NCBI RefSeq assembly: GCF_003234795.2
Contig: NZ_CP126268.1
Span: 2,666,001-2,730,000 of the forward strand
Direction: 5' to 3'
Source: Curtobacterium sp. MCLR17_032
GTDB taxonomy: Bacteria > Actinomycetota > Actinomycetes > Actinomycetales > Microbacteriaceae
DNA length: 64,000 nt
Below are positions 50,001 through 59,832 of the stretch, in pieces. Position 1 is the stretch's first letter. Every line of letters starts with the position of its first letter. The translations under genes and the position numbers were made by a program. The notes under the pieces were generated by a model. It was not told where the DNA came from. It searched no databases and worked only from the letters and a program-made list of their open reading frames with translations.

Positions 50001-50040
50001 GCAGCGGGGGCGGGCACCGGTCGGTGTCCGCCCCCGCTGC
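50001..50040. terminator. GC-rich stem-loop between convergent genes
   Basis: GCAGCGGGGGCGGGCACC (50001-50018) pairs with GGTGTCCGCCCCCGCTGC (50023-50040) with one G-U-type mismatch, between the arabinoside operon and the convergent LacI gene. Confidence 0.85.
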
Positions 50041-50046
50041 GTGCGC

Positions 50047-51105
50047 TCACGTGCTGCGCCGGACCACCAGCTCGGGCTGCAGCAGGGCGTCGTCGTGCTG
50101 ACCGCCCTCGAGCAGCGCCCGCGCCGAGGCGAGCACCCGCTCCCCCATCGCCTGGAAGTCCTGGCGGACGGTCGTCAGCGGCGGGGTGAAGTGCGCCGCC
50201 TCCGGCACGTCGTCGAAGCCGATCACCGCGACGTCGTCCGGCACCCGCAGTCCTTCTTCGGCGAAGGCGTGCAGGACGCCGAGCGCCATCTGGTCGTTCC
50301 CGGCGAACACCGCGTCGACCGCGGGGACGTCCATCGCCCGGCCGGCCGCGAAGCCACTCGCCGGGGTCCAGTCGCCCTCGAACACGACCGGGGTCAGGCC
50401 ACGGGCACGCATGGTCCGGTCGTAGGTCGCACGACGCACCTCGGCCTCCTGCGAGACGGTCGGCCCGGCGATGTGCACGATCCGGCGGTGCCCCAGGGCG
50501 AACAGGTGCTCCAGCGCCAGGGTCGCACCCGCGGCCTGGTCGATGGCGACCGCGGAGATCGTCGCTCCGCCGCTGCCCGGCACGACCAGGTCGGTCGGCA
50601 GGGCGTCGCGCTGGACGGCGTTCGCGACGACGACGGGCACCGTCACCGGCAGCGTCAGCGACGCGAGGGCGTCGAGCACCCGGTTGTCGGCGGCGACGAG
50701 GACGACCGCGGCGACGTCCTGCGCCAGCAGGGTCGACAGCGCTTCGGAGAGGTCGGCGGGCTTCGGGTCGTCCGGCAGGGTCGAGAGGAGCACGTGGTAC
50801 CCGGCTGTCCGGGCGGCGCGTTCGAAGCCGATCGCGGTGCTCGACGGTCCGTAGAGCGCATCGCCCGCGCTGACCAGTCCGAGGGCTCGGCTACGGCCGC
50901 CGGCGAGGGCCCGGGCCGCTGCCCGGGGTCGGTAGCCGAGGGCGGTGACGGCGTCGGTGACCTTGGTCCGGAACTGCTCCCGGACGGTCGGGTCCCCGTT
51001 GATCACGCGGGAGACGGTCTGGTGGGAGACGCCGGCCCGTTCGGCGACGTCGAAGATCGTCGGGGCCTTGCGTCCCCTGCCGTTCGGCGTCGCGGTCGTC
51101 GTCAT
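50047..51105 (-). CDS. LacI-family transcriptional regulator, likely controlling chvE-gguAB and araBDA
   Basis: A 352-residue LacI regulator. HTH: TIFDVAERAGVSHQTVSRVIN (residues 16-36); effector domain about 75-350 with VVLVAADNRVLDALASL, AGNDQMALGVLHAFAEEGLRVP and IGFDDVPEAAHFTPPLTTV. The recognition-helix residues His-Gln-Thr-Val-Ser-Arg differ from E. coli LacI (Tyr-Gln-Thr-Val-Ser-Arg) at one place, and E. coli LacI binds the same GTGAGC half-site that is found at the chvE and araB promoters, so this protein is the best candidate for those operators. TACGGT lies six bases before the ATG at 51105, suggesting a leaderless start. Confidence 0.88.
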   Translation of the reverse strand: MTTTATPNGRGRKAPTIFDVAERAGVSHQTVSRVINGDPTVREQFRTKVTDAVTALGYRPRAAARALAGGRSRALGLVSAGDALYGPSSTAIGFERAARTAGYHVLLSTLPDDPKPADLSEALSTLLAQDVAAVVLVAADNRVLDALASLTLPVTVPVVVANAVQRDALPTDLVVPGSGGATISAVAIDQAAGATLALEHLFALGHRRIVHIAGPTVSQEAEVRRATYDRTMRARGLTPVVFEGDWTPASGFAAGRAMDVPAVDAVFAGNDQMALGVLHAFAEEGLRVPDDVAVIGFDDVPEAAHFTPPLTTVRQDFQAMGERVLASARALLEGGQHDDALLQPELVVRRST

Positions 51106-51111
51106 CCGGTC

Positions 51112-51117
51112 ACCGTA
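51112..51117 (-). promoter_or_regulatory. Leaderless promoter -10 of the LacI gene
   Basis: TACGGT on the minus strand, six bases before the ATG at 51105; no Shine-Dalgarno sequence is present. Confidence 0.5.
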
Positions 51118-51165
51118 CCGCGACACCAGTTCGGGGACACGACATCCCGATCCGGTCTCGACGAG

Positions 51166-51206
51166 TTGACACCGCTCGGCGGAGACCACATGATGTGAGC
51201 GCTCAC
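51166..51206 (+). promoter_or_regulatory. chvE promoter and LacI-type operator
   Basis: TTGACA (51166-51171) and CATGAT (51189-51194) are spaced by exactly 17 bases, a good sigma-70-type promoter. The perfect palindrome GTGAGCGCTCAC (51195-51206) follows at once and covers the expected start point. It is identical to the two operators at araB. Confidence 0.78.
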
Positions 51207-51290
51207 TTGGAGCATCACATCCCCAGCGGGACACAGCAGCCCCGCACCTGAACGCGTCGATGTCGACGCGAGAGGAACAGAGGTACTTCG

Positions 51291-52424
51291 ATGAAGAAGC
51301 GCAGGATCGTCGCGGGCGTCGCAGCCCTCGGCCTCGCTCTCTCCCTGGCCGCTTGCTCCGCCGGCGGTGGTCGTTCCGCGACCGGCGACGGTGGCAGCAG
51401 CACCGACAACAAGGGCGCCCTCGTCGGCGTCGCGATGCCCACGAAGGTGTCGGAGCGCTGGATCAAGGACGGCAACGCCGTCAAGAGCGACCTCGAGAAG
51501 AAGGGCTACAAGGTCGACCTCGAGTACGCAGACAACAAGATCCCGCAGCAGGTCCAGCAGGTCAGCAACATGATCACGAAGGGCGCGAAGGTCCTCATCG
51601 TCGCGTCCATCGACGGTGGTTCGCTGTCCGACCAGCTCGACGCCGCCGCCAAGGCCGGCATCAAGGTGATCTCCTACGACCGCCTGCTCACCGGCTCGAA
51701 GAACGTCGACTACTACGTCTCGTTCGACAACGAGAAGGTCGGCGTCGACCAGGCCACCTCGCTCCTCACCGGGCTGGGTGTGCTCGACGCGGACGGCAAG
51801 AAGACCGGCAAGAAGGGTCCGTTCAACATCGAGGTGTTCGCCGGCTCGCCCGACGACAACAACGCCACGTTCTTCTTCAACGGCGCGATGAAGACCCTCA
51901 AGCCGTACATCGAGGACGGCACCATCAAGATCGGCTCCGGCCAGGACGGCTTCACGCAGGCCGCCACGCAGCAGTGGGACCCGGCGATGGCCAAGGCCCG
52001 CATGCAGAACCTGGTCGCGAAGTCCTACTCGGGCGGCACCGTGCTGAACGGCGTGCTCTCCCCCTACGACGGCATGTCGATCGGCATCATCTCGGCACTG
52101 CAGGGCGCCGGCTACGGCACCAGCAGCCGTCCGCTCCCGACCATCACGGGTCAGGACGCCGAAGCCGCGTCGGTCAAGTCGATCATCAACGACCAGCAGT
52201 ACTCGACCATCTACAAGGACACGCGCAAGCTGGCGACCCAGTCCGTGACGATGGCTGACGACCTGCTGACGGGCAAGAAGCCCGAGGTCAACGACACCAA
52301 GAGCTACGACAACAAGGTCAAGGTCGTCCCGACCTACCTGTTCCAGCCGACGGTCGTCACGAAGGACAACTACAAGAAGGTCCTCGTCGACTCCGGCTAC
52401 TACAAGGAATCCGACCTCCAGTAG
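51291..52424 (+). CDS. chvE: Multiple-sugar ABC substrate-binding lipoprotein, ChvE type
   Basis: A 377-residue binding protein with a lipobox LAAC (Cys22) after a normal signal sequence. The mature part is a family 4/ChvE-XylF-like ribose-type fold: [64 protein letters not shown] and [14 protein letters not shown]. Members bind L-arabinose, xylose or galactose. Under a promoter with the same operator as araB, so L-arabinose is the likely cargo. A hairpin separates it from the ATPase gene, which would give excess binding protein. Confidence 0.92.
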   Translation: MKKRRIVAGVAALGLALSLAACSAGGGRSATGDGGSSTDNKGALVGVAMPTKVSERWIKDGNAVKSDLEKKGYKVDLEYADNKIPQQVQQVSNMITKGAKVLIVASIDGGSLSDQLDAAAKAGIKVISYDRLLTGSKNVDYYVSFDNEKVGVDQATSLLTGLGVLDADGKKTGKKGPFNIEVFAGSPDDNNATFFFNGAMKTLKPYIEDGTIKIGSGQDGFTQAATQQWDPAMAKARMQNLVAKSYSGGTVLNGVLSPYDGMSIGIISALQGAGYGTSSRPLPTITGQDAEAASVKSIINDQQYSTIYKDTRKLATQSVTMADDLLTGKKPEVNDTKSYDNKVKVVPTYLFQPTVVTKDNYKKVLVDSGYYKESDLQ

Positions 52425-52437
52425 GTCGCACCCCTCT

Positions 52438-52486
52438 GACGGACCGGAGGCGCGGCGCGGTCCCGCACCGCGCCTCCGGTCTGTCC
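52438..52486 (+). terminator. Hairpin between chvE and gguA (partial terminator)
   Basis: GACGGACCGGAGGCGCGG (52438-52455) pairs with CCGCGCCTCCGGTCTGTCC (52468-52486). It is made of the GGAGGC-type arms seen elsewhere and probably lowers transcription of the ATPase and permease genes relative to chvE. Confidence 0.7.
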
Positions 52487-52538
52487 TCCCCCTATTTCTT
52501 CGAGCGCGCACCAGCGCGCGGAACGGAAGGCGGTCGAC

Positions 52539-54075
<1,537 letters not shown>

Positions 54076-54089
<14 letters not shown>

Positions 54090-55257
54090 GTCCGCCGCCA
54101 GCTACCTCACCGGGCAGCTCCGACAGATCGGCCTGTTCATCGCGCTGATCGTCATCGTGATCTTCTTCCAGGCGACGACCGGCGGGATCACCCTCGCGCC
54201 GATCAACGTCTCGAACCTGGTGGTGCAGAACAGCTACATCCTGATCCTCGCCATCGGCATGGTGATGGTCATCATCGCCGGCCACATCGACCTGTCCGTC
54301 GGTTCCGTCGTCGCCTTCACCGGTGCGATGGCCGGCGTCATGATCACCCAGTGGCACATCCCGTGGCCGATCGCGGTCGTCCTCTGCCTGGTCCTCGGCG
54401 CCCTCGTCGGTGCCTGGCAGGGCTTCTGGATCGCCTACTTCGGGATCCCGGCGTTCATCGTGACCCTGGCGGGCATGCTCGCCTTCCGCGGTGCCGCCCA
54501 GATCGCGCTGCAGAACCAGCAGATCTCGCCGTTCCCGGAGGGCTTCCGCTCCCTGGGCTCCGGCTTCCTGCCGGCCTTCGGCACCTCGGGCTACGAGCCG
54601 CTCACGATGATCCTCGGTCTCGCCGCCTCGGTGATCCTGGTCATCACGGCGTTCCGTGGTCGTGCGACCCGCCGCAAGTACCAGCTCGAGGACGAGCCCT
54701 TCGCCTGGTTCATCACGAAGCTCGTCTTCACCATCGCGCTGGTCATGTTCGTCGCGGTGCTGCTCGCCAGCTACAACGGCACCCCGATCGTGCTCGTCAT
54801 CCTCGGCGTCCTGGTCATCGTGTACTCGATGGTCATGCGCAGCTCGGTGTTCGGCCGTCACATCTACGCGATCGGCGGCAACCCGCTCGCCGCGCAGCTG
54901 TCCGGCGTCAAGACGAAGCGCGTCACGTTCCTGCTCTTCGTGAACATGGGCGTCATCGCGGCCCTGGCCGGTGTGGTCTTCACCGGTCAGCTCAACCTGG
55001 CCTCGCCGAGCGCGGGCAACGGGTTCGAGCTCGACGCCATCGCGGCCGTCTTCATCGGTGGCGCTGCCGTCACCGGTGGCATCGGTACCGTGCCGGGCGC
55101 GATCGTCGGTGGTCTGATCATCGGCATCCTGAACAACGGCATGTCGATCCTCGGTGTCGGCACCGAGTACCAGCAGCTCATCAAGGGCCTGGTGCTCCTC
55201 GCCGCCGTCGCGTTCGACGTCTTCAACAAGCGTCGCGCGGCCAGCAGCCGCAAGTAG
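54076..55257 (+). CDS. gguB: Multiple-sugar ABC permease, GguB type
   Basis: A 393-residue permease with about ten membrane segments, of the BPD_transp_2 (ribose/galactose/xylose) class: [66 protein letters not shown] and [20 protein letters not shown]. The length of nearly 400 residues with the insertion around residues 190-230 is typical of XylH/GguB-type subunits. It ends the chvE-gguA-gguB operon before a strong stem-loop. Confidence 0.94.
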
Positions 55258-55269
55258 CAGTACCGCAGC

Positions 55270-55337
55270 CGAGACTCGGGCAGAGCGACAGGACGCGCAT
55301 CATCTGATGCGCGGAACGTCGCTCAGCCCGAGTCTCG
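55270..55337. terminator. Branched stem-loop terminator
   Basis: CGAGACTCGGGC (55270-55281) pairs with GCCCGAGTCTCG (55326-55337); inside, GCGCATCA/TGATGCGC and AGCGAC/GTCGCT form further stems. TTT follows on the plus strand. It lies between gguB and the convergent GH13 gene. Confidence 0.88.
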
Positions 55338-55350
55338 TTTGCGTCTCCGG

Positions 55351-56727
55351 TCAGCGGGTCAGGACGGCCCAGCCGGCGGCCGGGAGGCGCACGGTCCCGT
55401 CGCGCAGGTCGCCCGCGCCCGCCTCCACCCGCGTCGCGTCGGCGGCGGGCAGCACCACCGGATCAGGCGAGAGGTTCAGGGCGGTGACCACGGCCTCCCG
55501 GTCGGTGGCGGTGCGGAGGACGAGGGCCGTGTTGTCCAGGTGCACCACGTCGGTGTGGGCGCGGTGCAGCCACGGGTGCCGGCGGCGGAGCGCGACGAGC
55601 GCCTGGTGGGCGTGCAGGACCGCAGCGGCCGTGCCGCTGACCTGCGGCGGGCCGGGCGGGAAGGTCGGACGGACGGCGTCGTCGCCGCCCTCACGGTCCT
55701 CCTTGACACCGGTCCAGGCGAACTCGTCACCGGCGTAGACCGACGGGGTGCCGGCGACCGTGAACAGCACCGCGATGGCGTGGCCGACGAAGCCCTCCCC
55801 CACCGCCGAGGCGATCCGCGTGACGTCGTGGTTGCCGACGAAGGTGCTCGGGGCGAAGGTGGCGAGCAGTTCGTCGTGCCGCTCGATCGCGTGCGCGAGC
55901 TCGTAGCAGTTGCGGTCCGCGATGCCGTGCCAGATGCCCTGCCACAGTTCGTACTGGGTGGTGGAGTCCATCGTCGACTCGCGGACGATCTGCGCAGTGT
56001 CGCCGTGGATGACCTCGCCCGAGAACCAGGCGTCCGGGAACCGCTCGCGGACACGCGGCAGCACCTTCGCCCAGAACGCCTGCGGGACCGCGTAGGCCGC
56101 GTCCAACCGCCACCCGTCGACACCGCGCTCGAGCCAGTGCGTCATGACCTGGACGACCAGGTCCTCGGTCGCGGTCGCGGTGTGGTCGAGCGCGACCAGG
56201 ATGTCGTGCCCCTCGAACGACCCGACGGGGACCGGCTGCCCGGGCTGCCACCCGGACCAGTCGACGGCGAACAGCGGAGCGGTCTCGGCATCGGGTCCGT
56301 GCTCGGCGAGGGCCCGGAAGCCAGGGTGCTCACGGCCGACGTGGTTGAAGACGCCGTCGAGCAGGACCCGGATGCCCCGGTCGTGCGCGGCGGTGACGAG
56401 TCGGTCGAAGTCGTCGTCGTCGCCCAGCCGCGGGTCGATCCGGAAGTGGTCGACCGTGTCGTAGCCGTGCGTCGAGCTGGCGAAGACCGGACCGAGCAGC
56501 AGGCCGTTGAGGCCGAGGTCGACGACGTGGTCGAGCCACCCCTCCAGATGTCCGAGGCGGTGCTCCACGGGGCGGTCGGTGCCGCTGTCCGCGCCGCTGT
56601 CGGTGCTGCTGTCGGTGCTGCTGCTCGGGCGGATCTCCGCTCCGACGAAGCCGAGCGGGTAGACGTGCCACCACATCACGTGCTCGACCCAGGCGGGCTC
56701 GGGAGTGCGGTCGACGTCGTGGTCCAT
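55351..56727 (-). CDS. GH13 alpha-amylase-family glycoside hydrolase
   Basis: A 458-residue intracellular enzyme with the four GH13 regions: LLDGVFNHVG (region I), VDGWRLDAAY with the nucleophile Asp (II), WFSGEVIHGD with the Glu acid/base (III) and FVGNHDVTR (IV). Region V-like sequence and the C-terminal beta domain (ALNLSPDPVVLPAAD) are present. No signal peptide. The subfamily cannot be fixed; small enzymes of this kind act on maltooligosaccharides or trehalose-type sugars. The ATG at 56727 is chosen because the longer frame is not conserved-looking and antisense to the promoter region. Four SSTD-like repeats lie at residues 36-51. It is convergent with gguB. Confidence 0.87.
   Translation of the reverse strand: MDHDVDRTPEPAWVEHVMWWHVYPLGFVGAEIRPSSSTDSSTDSGADSGTDRPVEHRLGHLEGWLDHVVDLGLNGLLLGPVFASSTHGYDTVDHFRIDPRLGDDDDFDRLVTAAHDRGIRVLLDGVFNHVGREHPGFRALAEHGPDAETAPLFAVDWSGWQPGQPVPVGSFEGHDILVALDHTATATEDLVVQVMTHWLERGVDGWRLDAAYAVPQAFWAKVLPRVRERFPDAWFSGEVIHGDTAQIVRESTMDSTTQYELWQGIWHGIADRNCYELAHAIERHDELLATFAPSTFVGNHDVTRIASAVGEGFVGHAIAVLFTVAGTPSVYAGDEFAWTGVKEDREGGDDAVRPTFPPGPPQVSGTAAAVLHAHQALVALRRRHPWLHRAHTDVVHLDNTALVLRTATDREAVVTALNLSPDPVVLPAADATRVEAGAGDLRDGTVRLPAAGWAVLTR
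56575..56622. repeat. Four degenerate 12-bp tandem repeats in the GH13 gene
   Basis: A 48-bp stretch of 12-bp units (consensus on the plus strand GTCGGTGCTGCT) encodes SSTDSSTDSGADSGTD, an acidic/Ser linker not expected in the GH13 fold. Confidence 0.8.
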
Positions 56728-56819
56728 CCCTGCATGCTGCCAGCCGGGCCTGGCCGGAACCGCGGATCGGGGTACCACCAGCCTGGAAGCGCGTCGGTGG
56801 CCAGGACGATCATGGGCGC

Positions 56820-57218
56820 ATGGGACGAGCCATCCGCACCGAGGACGACGCACGCCGACTCGACGCCGCACATGCCGAGCGCACCTGCGCCTCGTGCGGC
56901 CGCCGGATGCCGGACTCGGCGAGCCCCGACGCGAAGTGGTGCTCCGACGCCTGCCGTCGGCACAAACTCGACGACACCGACCGGACCCTCGAGCGCACCA
57001 TCGACGAGCTGCTCGACGCCCGTGCCGCGACCTCGAGCATCTGCCCCTCCGACGCCGCCCGTGCGATCGGCGGTGACGACTGGCGGGACCTGATGGAACC
57101 CGCCCGCCGCGCCGCCCGACGCATGGTCGCCCGCGGCGAGGTCGAGATCACCCAGAGCGGGAACGTCATCGACCCGTCCACCGCCAAGGGGCCGATCCGC
57201 ATCCGCCGTCCGCGCTGA
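56820..57218 (+). CDS. DUF2256-DUF3253 domain protein
   Basis: A 132-residue protein with an N-terminal zinc-ribbon-like unit (Cys23, Cys26, Cys41, Cys45: CASCGRRM...KWCSDACRRHK) as in DUF2256, followed by a winged-helix-like DUF3253 region (about 55-120: IDELLDARAATSSICPSDAARAIGGDDWRDLMEPARRAARRMVARGEVEI). Both domains occur together in many bacteria, often beside photolyase-related genes; function is unknown but nucleic-acid binding is plausible. ATG at 56820 has no clear Shine-Dalgarno sequence. Confidence 0.8.
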   Translation: MGRAIRTEDDARRLDAAHAERTCASCGRRMPDSASPDAKWCSDACRRHKLDDTDRTLERTIDELLDARAATSSICPSDAARAIGGDDWRDLMEPARRAARRMVARGEVEITQSGNVIDPSTAKGPIRIRRPR

Positions 57219-57355
57219 ACGACCATCCTGCGCCCGGCGTCAGCGCCGCCGGGGTACACCACCCTCGGCCCCGGCCGTGAGCGGCGGGATCGGACGGATT
57301 ACCGTCAGCAGCACGCGCCGGGGACCCTCGGCGGATCCCCGCAGGAAGGAACACC

Positions 57356-57532
57356 ATGTCGCTCGCAGACAAGGCCAAGGACGCCACCCAGAAGATCGTC
57401 GGCAAGGCCGAAGAGGCCGTCGGCAAGCACACCGACGACGCCGAGCTCACCGCCCAGGGTCACAAGGACCAGAGCATGGGCGAGGCTCGTATGGAGACCG
57501 AGAAGGCCAAGGACGCCGTCGACGGCAAGTGA
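57356..57532 (+). CDS. CsbD-family stress protein, 58 residues
   Basis: A small, very hydrophilic protein beginning MSLADKAKDATQKIVGKAEE and continuing with Asp/Lys/Glu-rich sequence ending KDAVDGK, the pattern of CsbD proteins (general-stress proteins induced by SigB-type factors in Bacillus). AAGGA lies six bases before the ATG at 57356. No cysteine, no membrane segment. Its biochemical role is unknown across the family. Confidence 0.88.
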   Translation: MSLADKAKDATQKIVGKAEEAVGKHTDDAELTAQGHKDQSMGEARMETEKAKDAVDGK

Positions 57533-57638
57533 CCGCCGGCACCACCACGTGACGCCCGTACCGCTCGCGGTGCGGGCGTTCGTCGTTCCCGGGCTTGTAC
57601 CGCGGATCAGTACACGTGTACACGGATCGTGTACACCG

Positions 57639-58712
57639 TCAGAAGGCGTACCGGATCCGGCAGGACGGCAGGTTCTCGGCGACGAGCTGCCGGAAGCGTT
57701 CGATGTGCCGCGCCTTCATCGCCGCGCGGTACCGGATGTTGACCGCACCGTTCTGGGACAGCTTCTGCTCCTGCAACTCCGGACGCCAGAGCAGGTCCTC
57801 GGCCTTCGGGTGCCAGCCCAGGTTCACCTCGTGCAGCTGCTCGTTGTGGGTGAGGAAGATCACCTCGGCCGCCAGCTGGGCCTTCGCTGCGGGCGACAGG
57901 ACGTCGTCGACCTCCCGCAGCGTCGCGGCCCAGTCGGCTTCCCACGTCGGGGTGAGGATCACGGGCGAGAAGTTCAGGTGGACCTCGTACCCGGCCTCGA
58001 CGAAGTCGTTGACGGCGGCGATCCGTTCGGCGATCGGCGAGGTGCGGATGTCCGTCACCTTCGCGGTCTCGTGCGGCATGAGCGAGAACCGGATCCGGGT
58101 GCGTCCCATCGGGTCCCAGTCGAGCAGGTCCCGGTTGACGTACTTCGTCGCGAACGATGCCTTCGCGGTCGGGGTCATCCGGAACAGGTCGCAGAGGTCG
58201 CGGACGTTGTCGCTGAGCATCGCGTCGACCGAGCAGTCGCTGTTCTCGCCGATGTCGTACACCCACGCGTCGGGATCGCACTGGTTCGGTTCGGTCTTCG
58301 GACCCTGCTTGTGGATGTTCCGGGCCAGGTGCTTCGTGATCTGCTCGATGTTCGCGAAGACGGTGATCGGGTTGCTGTAGCCCTTGCGTCGGGGGACGTA
58401 ACAGTACGCGCACGCCATCGCGCAGCCGTTCGCGGTCGAGGGCGCGATGAAGTCCGCCGACCGACCGTTGGGCCGGGTGACGATCGACTTCTTCACGCCG
58501 AGCACGAGCGCCTCGGTCTTGATCCGGACCCACCGCGCGACGTTGCGCTCGTCGCCGTGCACCTCGGGGATCTGCCAGTGCGACGCGACCGGGACGATCT
58601 CGGCCTCCGGCCACCGCCCGACGATCTCCTGGCCCCGCGGGAGTTCGAGCGCGGCGTCCTCGGCGTAGATGCGTGTGACGTCGAGCAGCGGGCGCGCGCG
58701 GGAGTCGGTCAT
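57639..58712 (-). CDS. SPL-family radical SAM protein (spore photoproduct lyase-like)
   Basis: A 357-residue radical SAM enzyme with Cys97, Cys101 and Cys104 (CAMACAYCY) binding the [4Fe-4S] cluster that cleaves S-adenosylmethionine. The surrounding sequence (PSTANGCAM, VFANIEQI, VHLNFSPVILTPTWEADW, and the C-terminal region with the fourth conserved stretch) matches spore-photoproduct-lyase-like proteins of non-sporulating actinobacteria, whose substrate has not been shown. The conserved C-terminal hydrogen-donor cysteine of true lyases is not obvious; a Cys lies near the end (LPSCRIRYAF). It is convergent with csbD. Confidence 0.87.
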   Translation of the reverse strand: MTDSRARPLLDVTRIYAEDAALELPRGQEIVGRWPEAEIVPVASHWQIPEVHGDERNVARWVRIKTEALVLGVKKSIVTRPNGRSADFIAPSTANGCAMACAYCYVPRRKGYSNPITVFANIEQITKHLARNIHKQGPKTEPNQCDPDAWVYDIGENSDCSVDAMLSDNVRDLCDLFRMTPTAKASFATKYVNRDLLDWDPMGRTRIRFSLMPHETAKVTDIRTSPIAERIAAVNDFVEAGYEVHLNFSPVILTPTWEADWAATLREVDDVLSPAAKAQLAAEVIFLTHNEQLHEVNLGWHPKAEDLLWRPELQEQKLSQNGAVNIRYRAAMKARHIERFRQLVAENLPSCRIRYAF

Positions 58713-58772
58713 CGCAGTCCGTTCTACCCGCCACCACCGACAGCTCAGACGTCACTCGGGCAGACTCGGGGC

Positions 58773-59084
58773 ATGACCGCTGGCGTGGAGGACGACCACT
58801 TCTTCGTCGTGGGCGGTCGGCGGTGGCGGCGGACCGACCCGGCGCTCCCCGAGGGCGTCGCTGCTCGGCTCCGTTCCCACCTCGGCCGCGGGCGGAACGG
58901 GGTGAAGCTGGCGAAGCGGGCCGGGGACGAGGACGCCGTCGCCGAAGCTCGCCACCGGAACGGTCTCGCCAAGCACGGGCTCGGCGAGCGGGGGCCCGAG
59001 TGGTGGACGCGGCCCGAGCCCGAGCGGCTGGCCCAGGCAGAACAGGCCCTCGCGGACCTCGACCGGCTCGACGAGTCGCCGTGA
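58773..59084 (+). CDS. Small conserved protein of unknown function, 103 residues
   Basis: A basic protein with FFVVGGRRWRRTDPALPEGVAARLRSHLGRGRNGVKLAKRAGD and a second conserved-looking block GLGERGPEWWTRPEPERLAQAEQALADL. Proteins with this VVxGRRWRRTDPxLP / GERGxxWW pattern are widespread in Microbacteriaceae and sometimes carry a misleading Tol-transporter label. No membrane segment. ATG at 58773; the stop overlaps the GTG of the next gene, so the two are coupled. No function assigned. Confidence 0.75.
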   Translation: MTAGVEDDHFFVVGGRRWRRTDPALPEGVAARLRSHLGRGRNGVKLAKRAGDEDAVAEARHRNGLAKHGLGERGPEWWTRPEPERLAQAEQALADLDRLDESP

Positions 59085-59542
59085 CCGACGACGAGGTCAT
59101 CCGTGCTCCCGCGTGGGAGCGGGGTGCGAACACCGCCGCACTCGGTCCCCTGCAGATCGTGGTCGGCGCTGTCCTCATCGCGGTCGCCTTCGTCCCGGAA
59201 ACGTCGGCTCGCGTGTTCATCGTGGCCATCGGCGTGTTGATGGTGGGCTTCGGCGCGTGGACGACCGCTCGTGCTCGGCGGGTCGCGGTGCGCCTGGGCG
59301 ACGAGGAGCTCCGCTACGACGGGTACGTCCTGAGCTGGTCGGTGCCGCGCGCGCAGATCACGACCGTGCTCGACGACGGGTACGTCGAATGGGTGGACGA
59401 GACCGGGCACCAGCGCCGCCGACAGATCGGGCTCCTGACGAAGGCCTACGAGGACGACGGCACGAAGTTCGCCCCGTACTGGATCTGGCGTCGGGAGGGC
59501 CTCCTCCGCGTCCGGGAATGGGCCGGCGCCCGGGCGTTCTGA
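59081..59542 (+). CDS. Small membrane protein with PH-like domain, 153 residues
   Basis: Two membrane helices (about 22-40 and 45-62) are followed by a beta-rich domain (about 68-150: RRVAVRLGDEELRYDGYVLSWSVPRAQITTVL, WIWRREGLLRVREW) resembling the bacterial PH-like domain of small membrane proteins. The GTG at 59081 overlaps the preceding stop (GTGA), so it is coupled to the small basic protein. Function unknown. Confidence 0.72.
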   Translation: MTDDEVIRAPAWERGANTAALGPLQIVVGAVLIAVAFVPETSARVFIVAIGVLMVGFGAWTTARARRVAVRLGDEELRYDGYVLSWSVPRAQITTVLDDGYVEWVDETGHQRRRQIGLLTKAYEDDGTKFAPYWIWRREGLLRVREWAGARAF

Positions 59543-59601
59543 CGCAGTACCCGTCAGCCGAGGTCGCACGTTCTGCCGCCCGGGGACCGCCGACCCGGCC
59601 G

Positions 59602-59697
59602 GTCGTGCGACCCCGGCGACCGGGCGTCGGCGCGTCGTGCGACCCCGGCGACCGGGCGACGGCGCGTCGTGCAACCTCGGCGCCCCGGGCGGCAGCC
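59602..59697. repeat. Three tandem copies of a 32-bp unit in an intergenic stretch
   Basis: The 290-bp gap between the membrane protein and the next small gene holds a 32-bp unit starting GTCGTGCGACCCCGGCGACC at 59602, 59634 and 59666; the first two copies differ by one or two bases, the third is decayed. The rest of the gap has no gene that I can support. Confidence 0.8.
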
Positions 59698-59832
59698 GAC
59701 AGCGCACCGCGCCCGCCGCTCACCCGTCCGATGGACGCGGCTCCGGCGATTCCCCACCTTCCGGATGAGGTGCGAGCGATCCTCGCCGCCGTAGGCTCGT
59801 CGCGGCGAGGACGCCGAGGACCGAGGGGGACC

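Noticed and set aside
57549..58772. Long open frame antisense to the SPL-like gene, joined to the small protein at 58773
   Set aside because: Only the last 103 residues resemble a real protein; the upstream part is the complement of the radical SAM gene.
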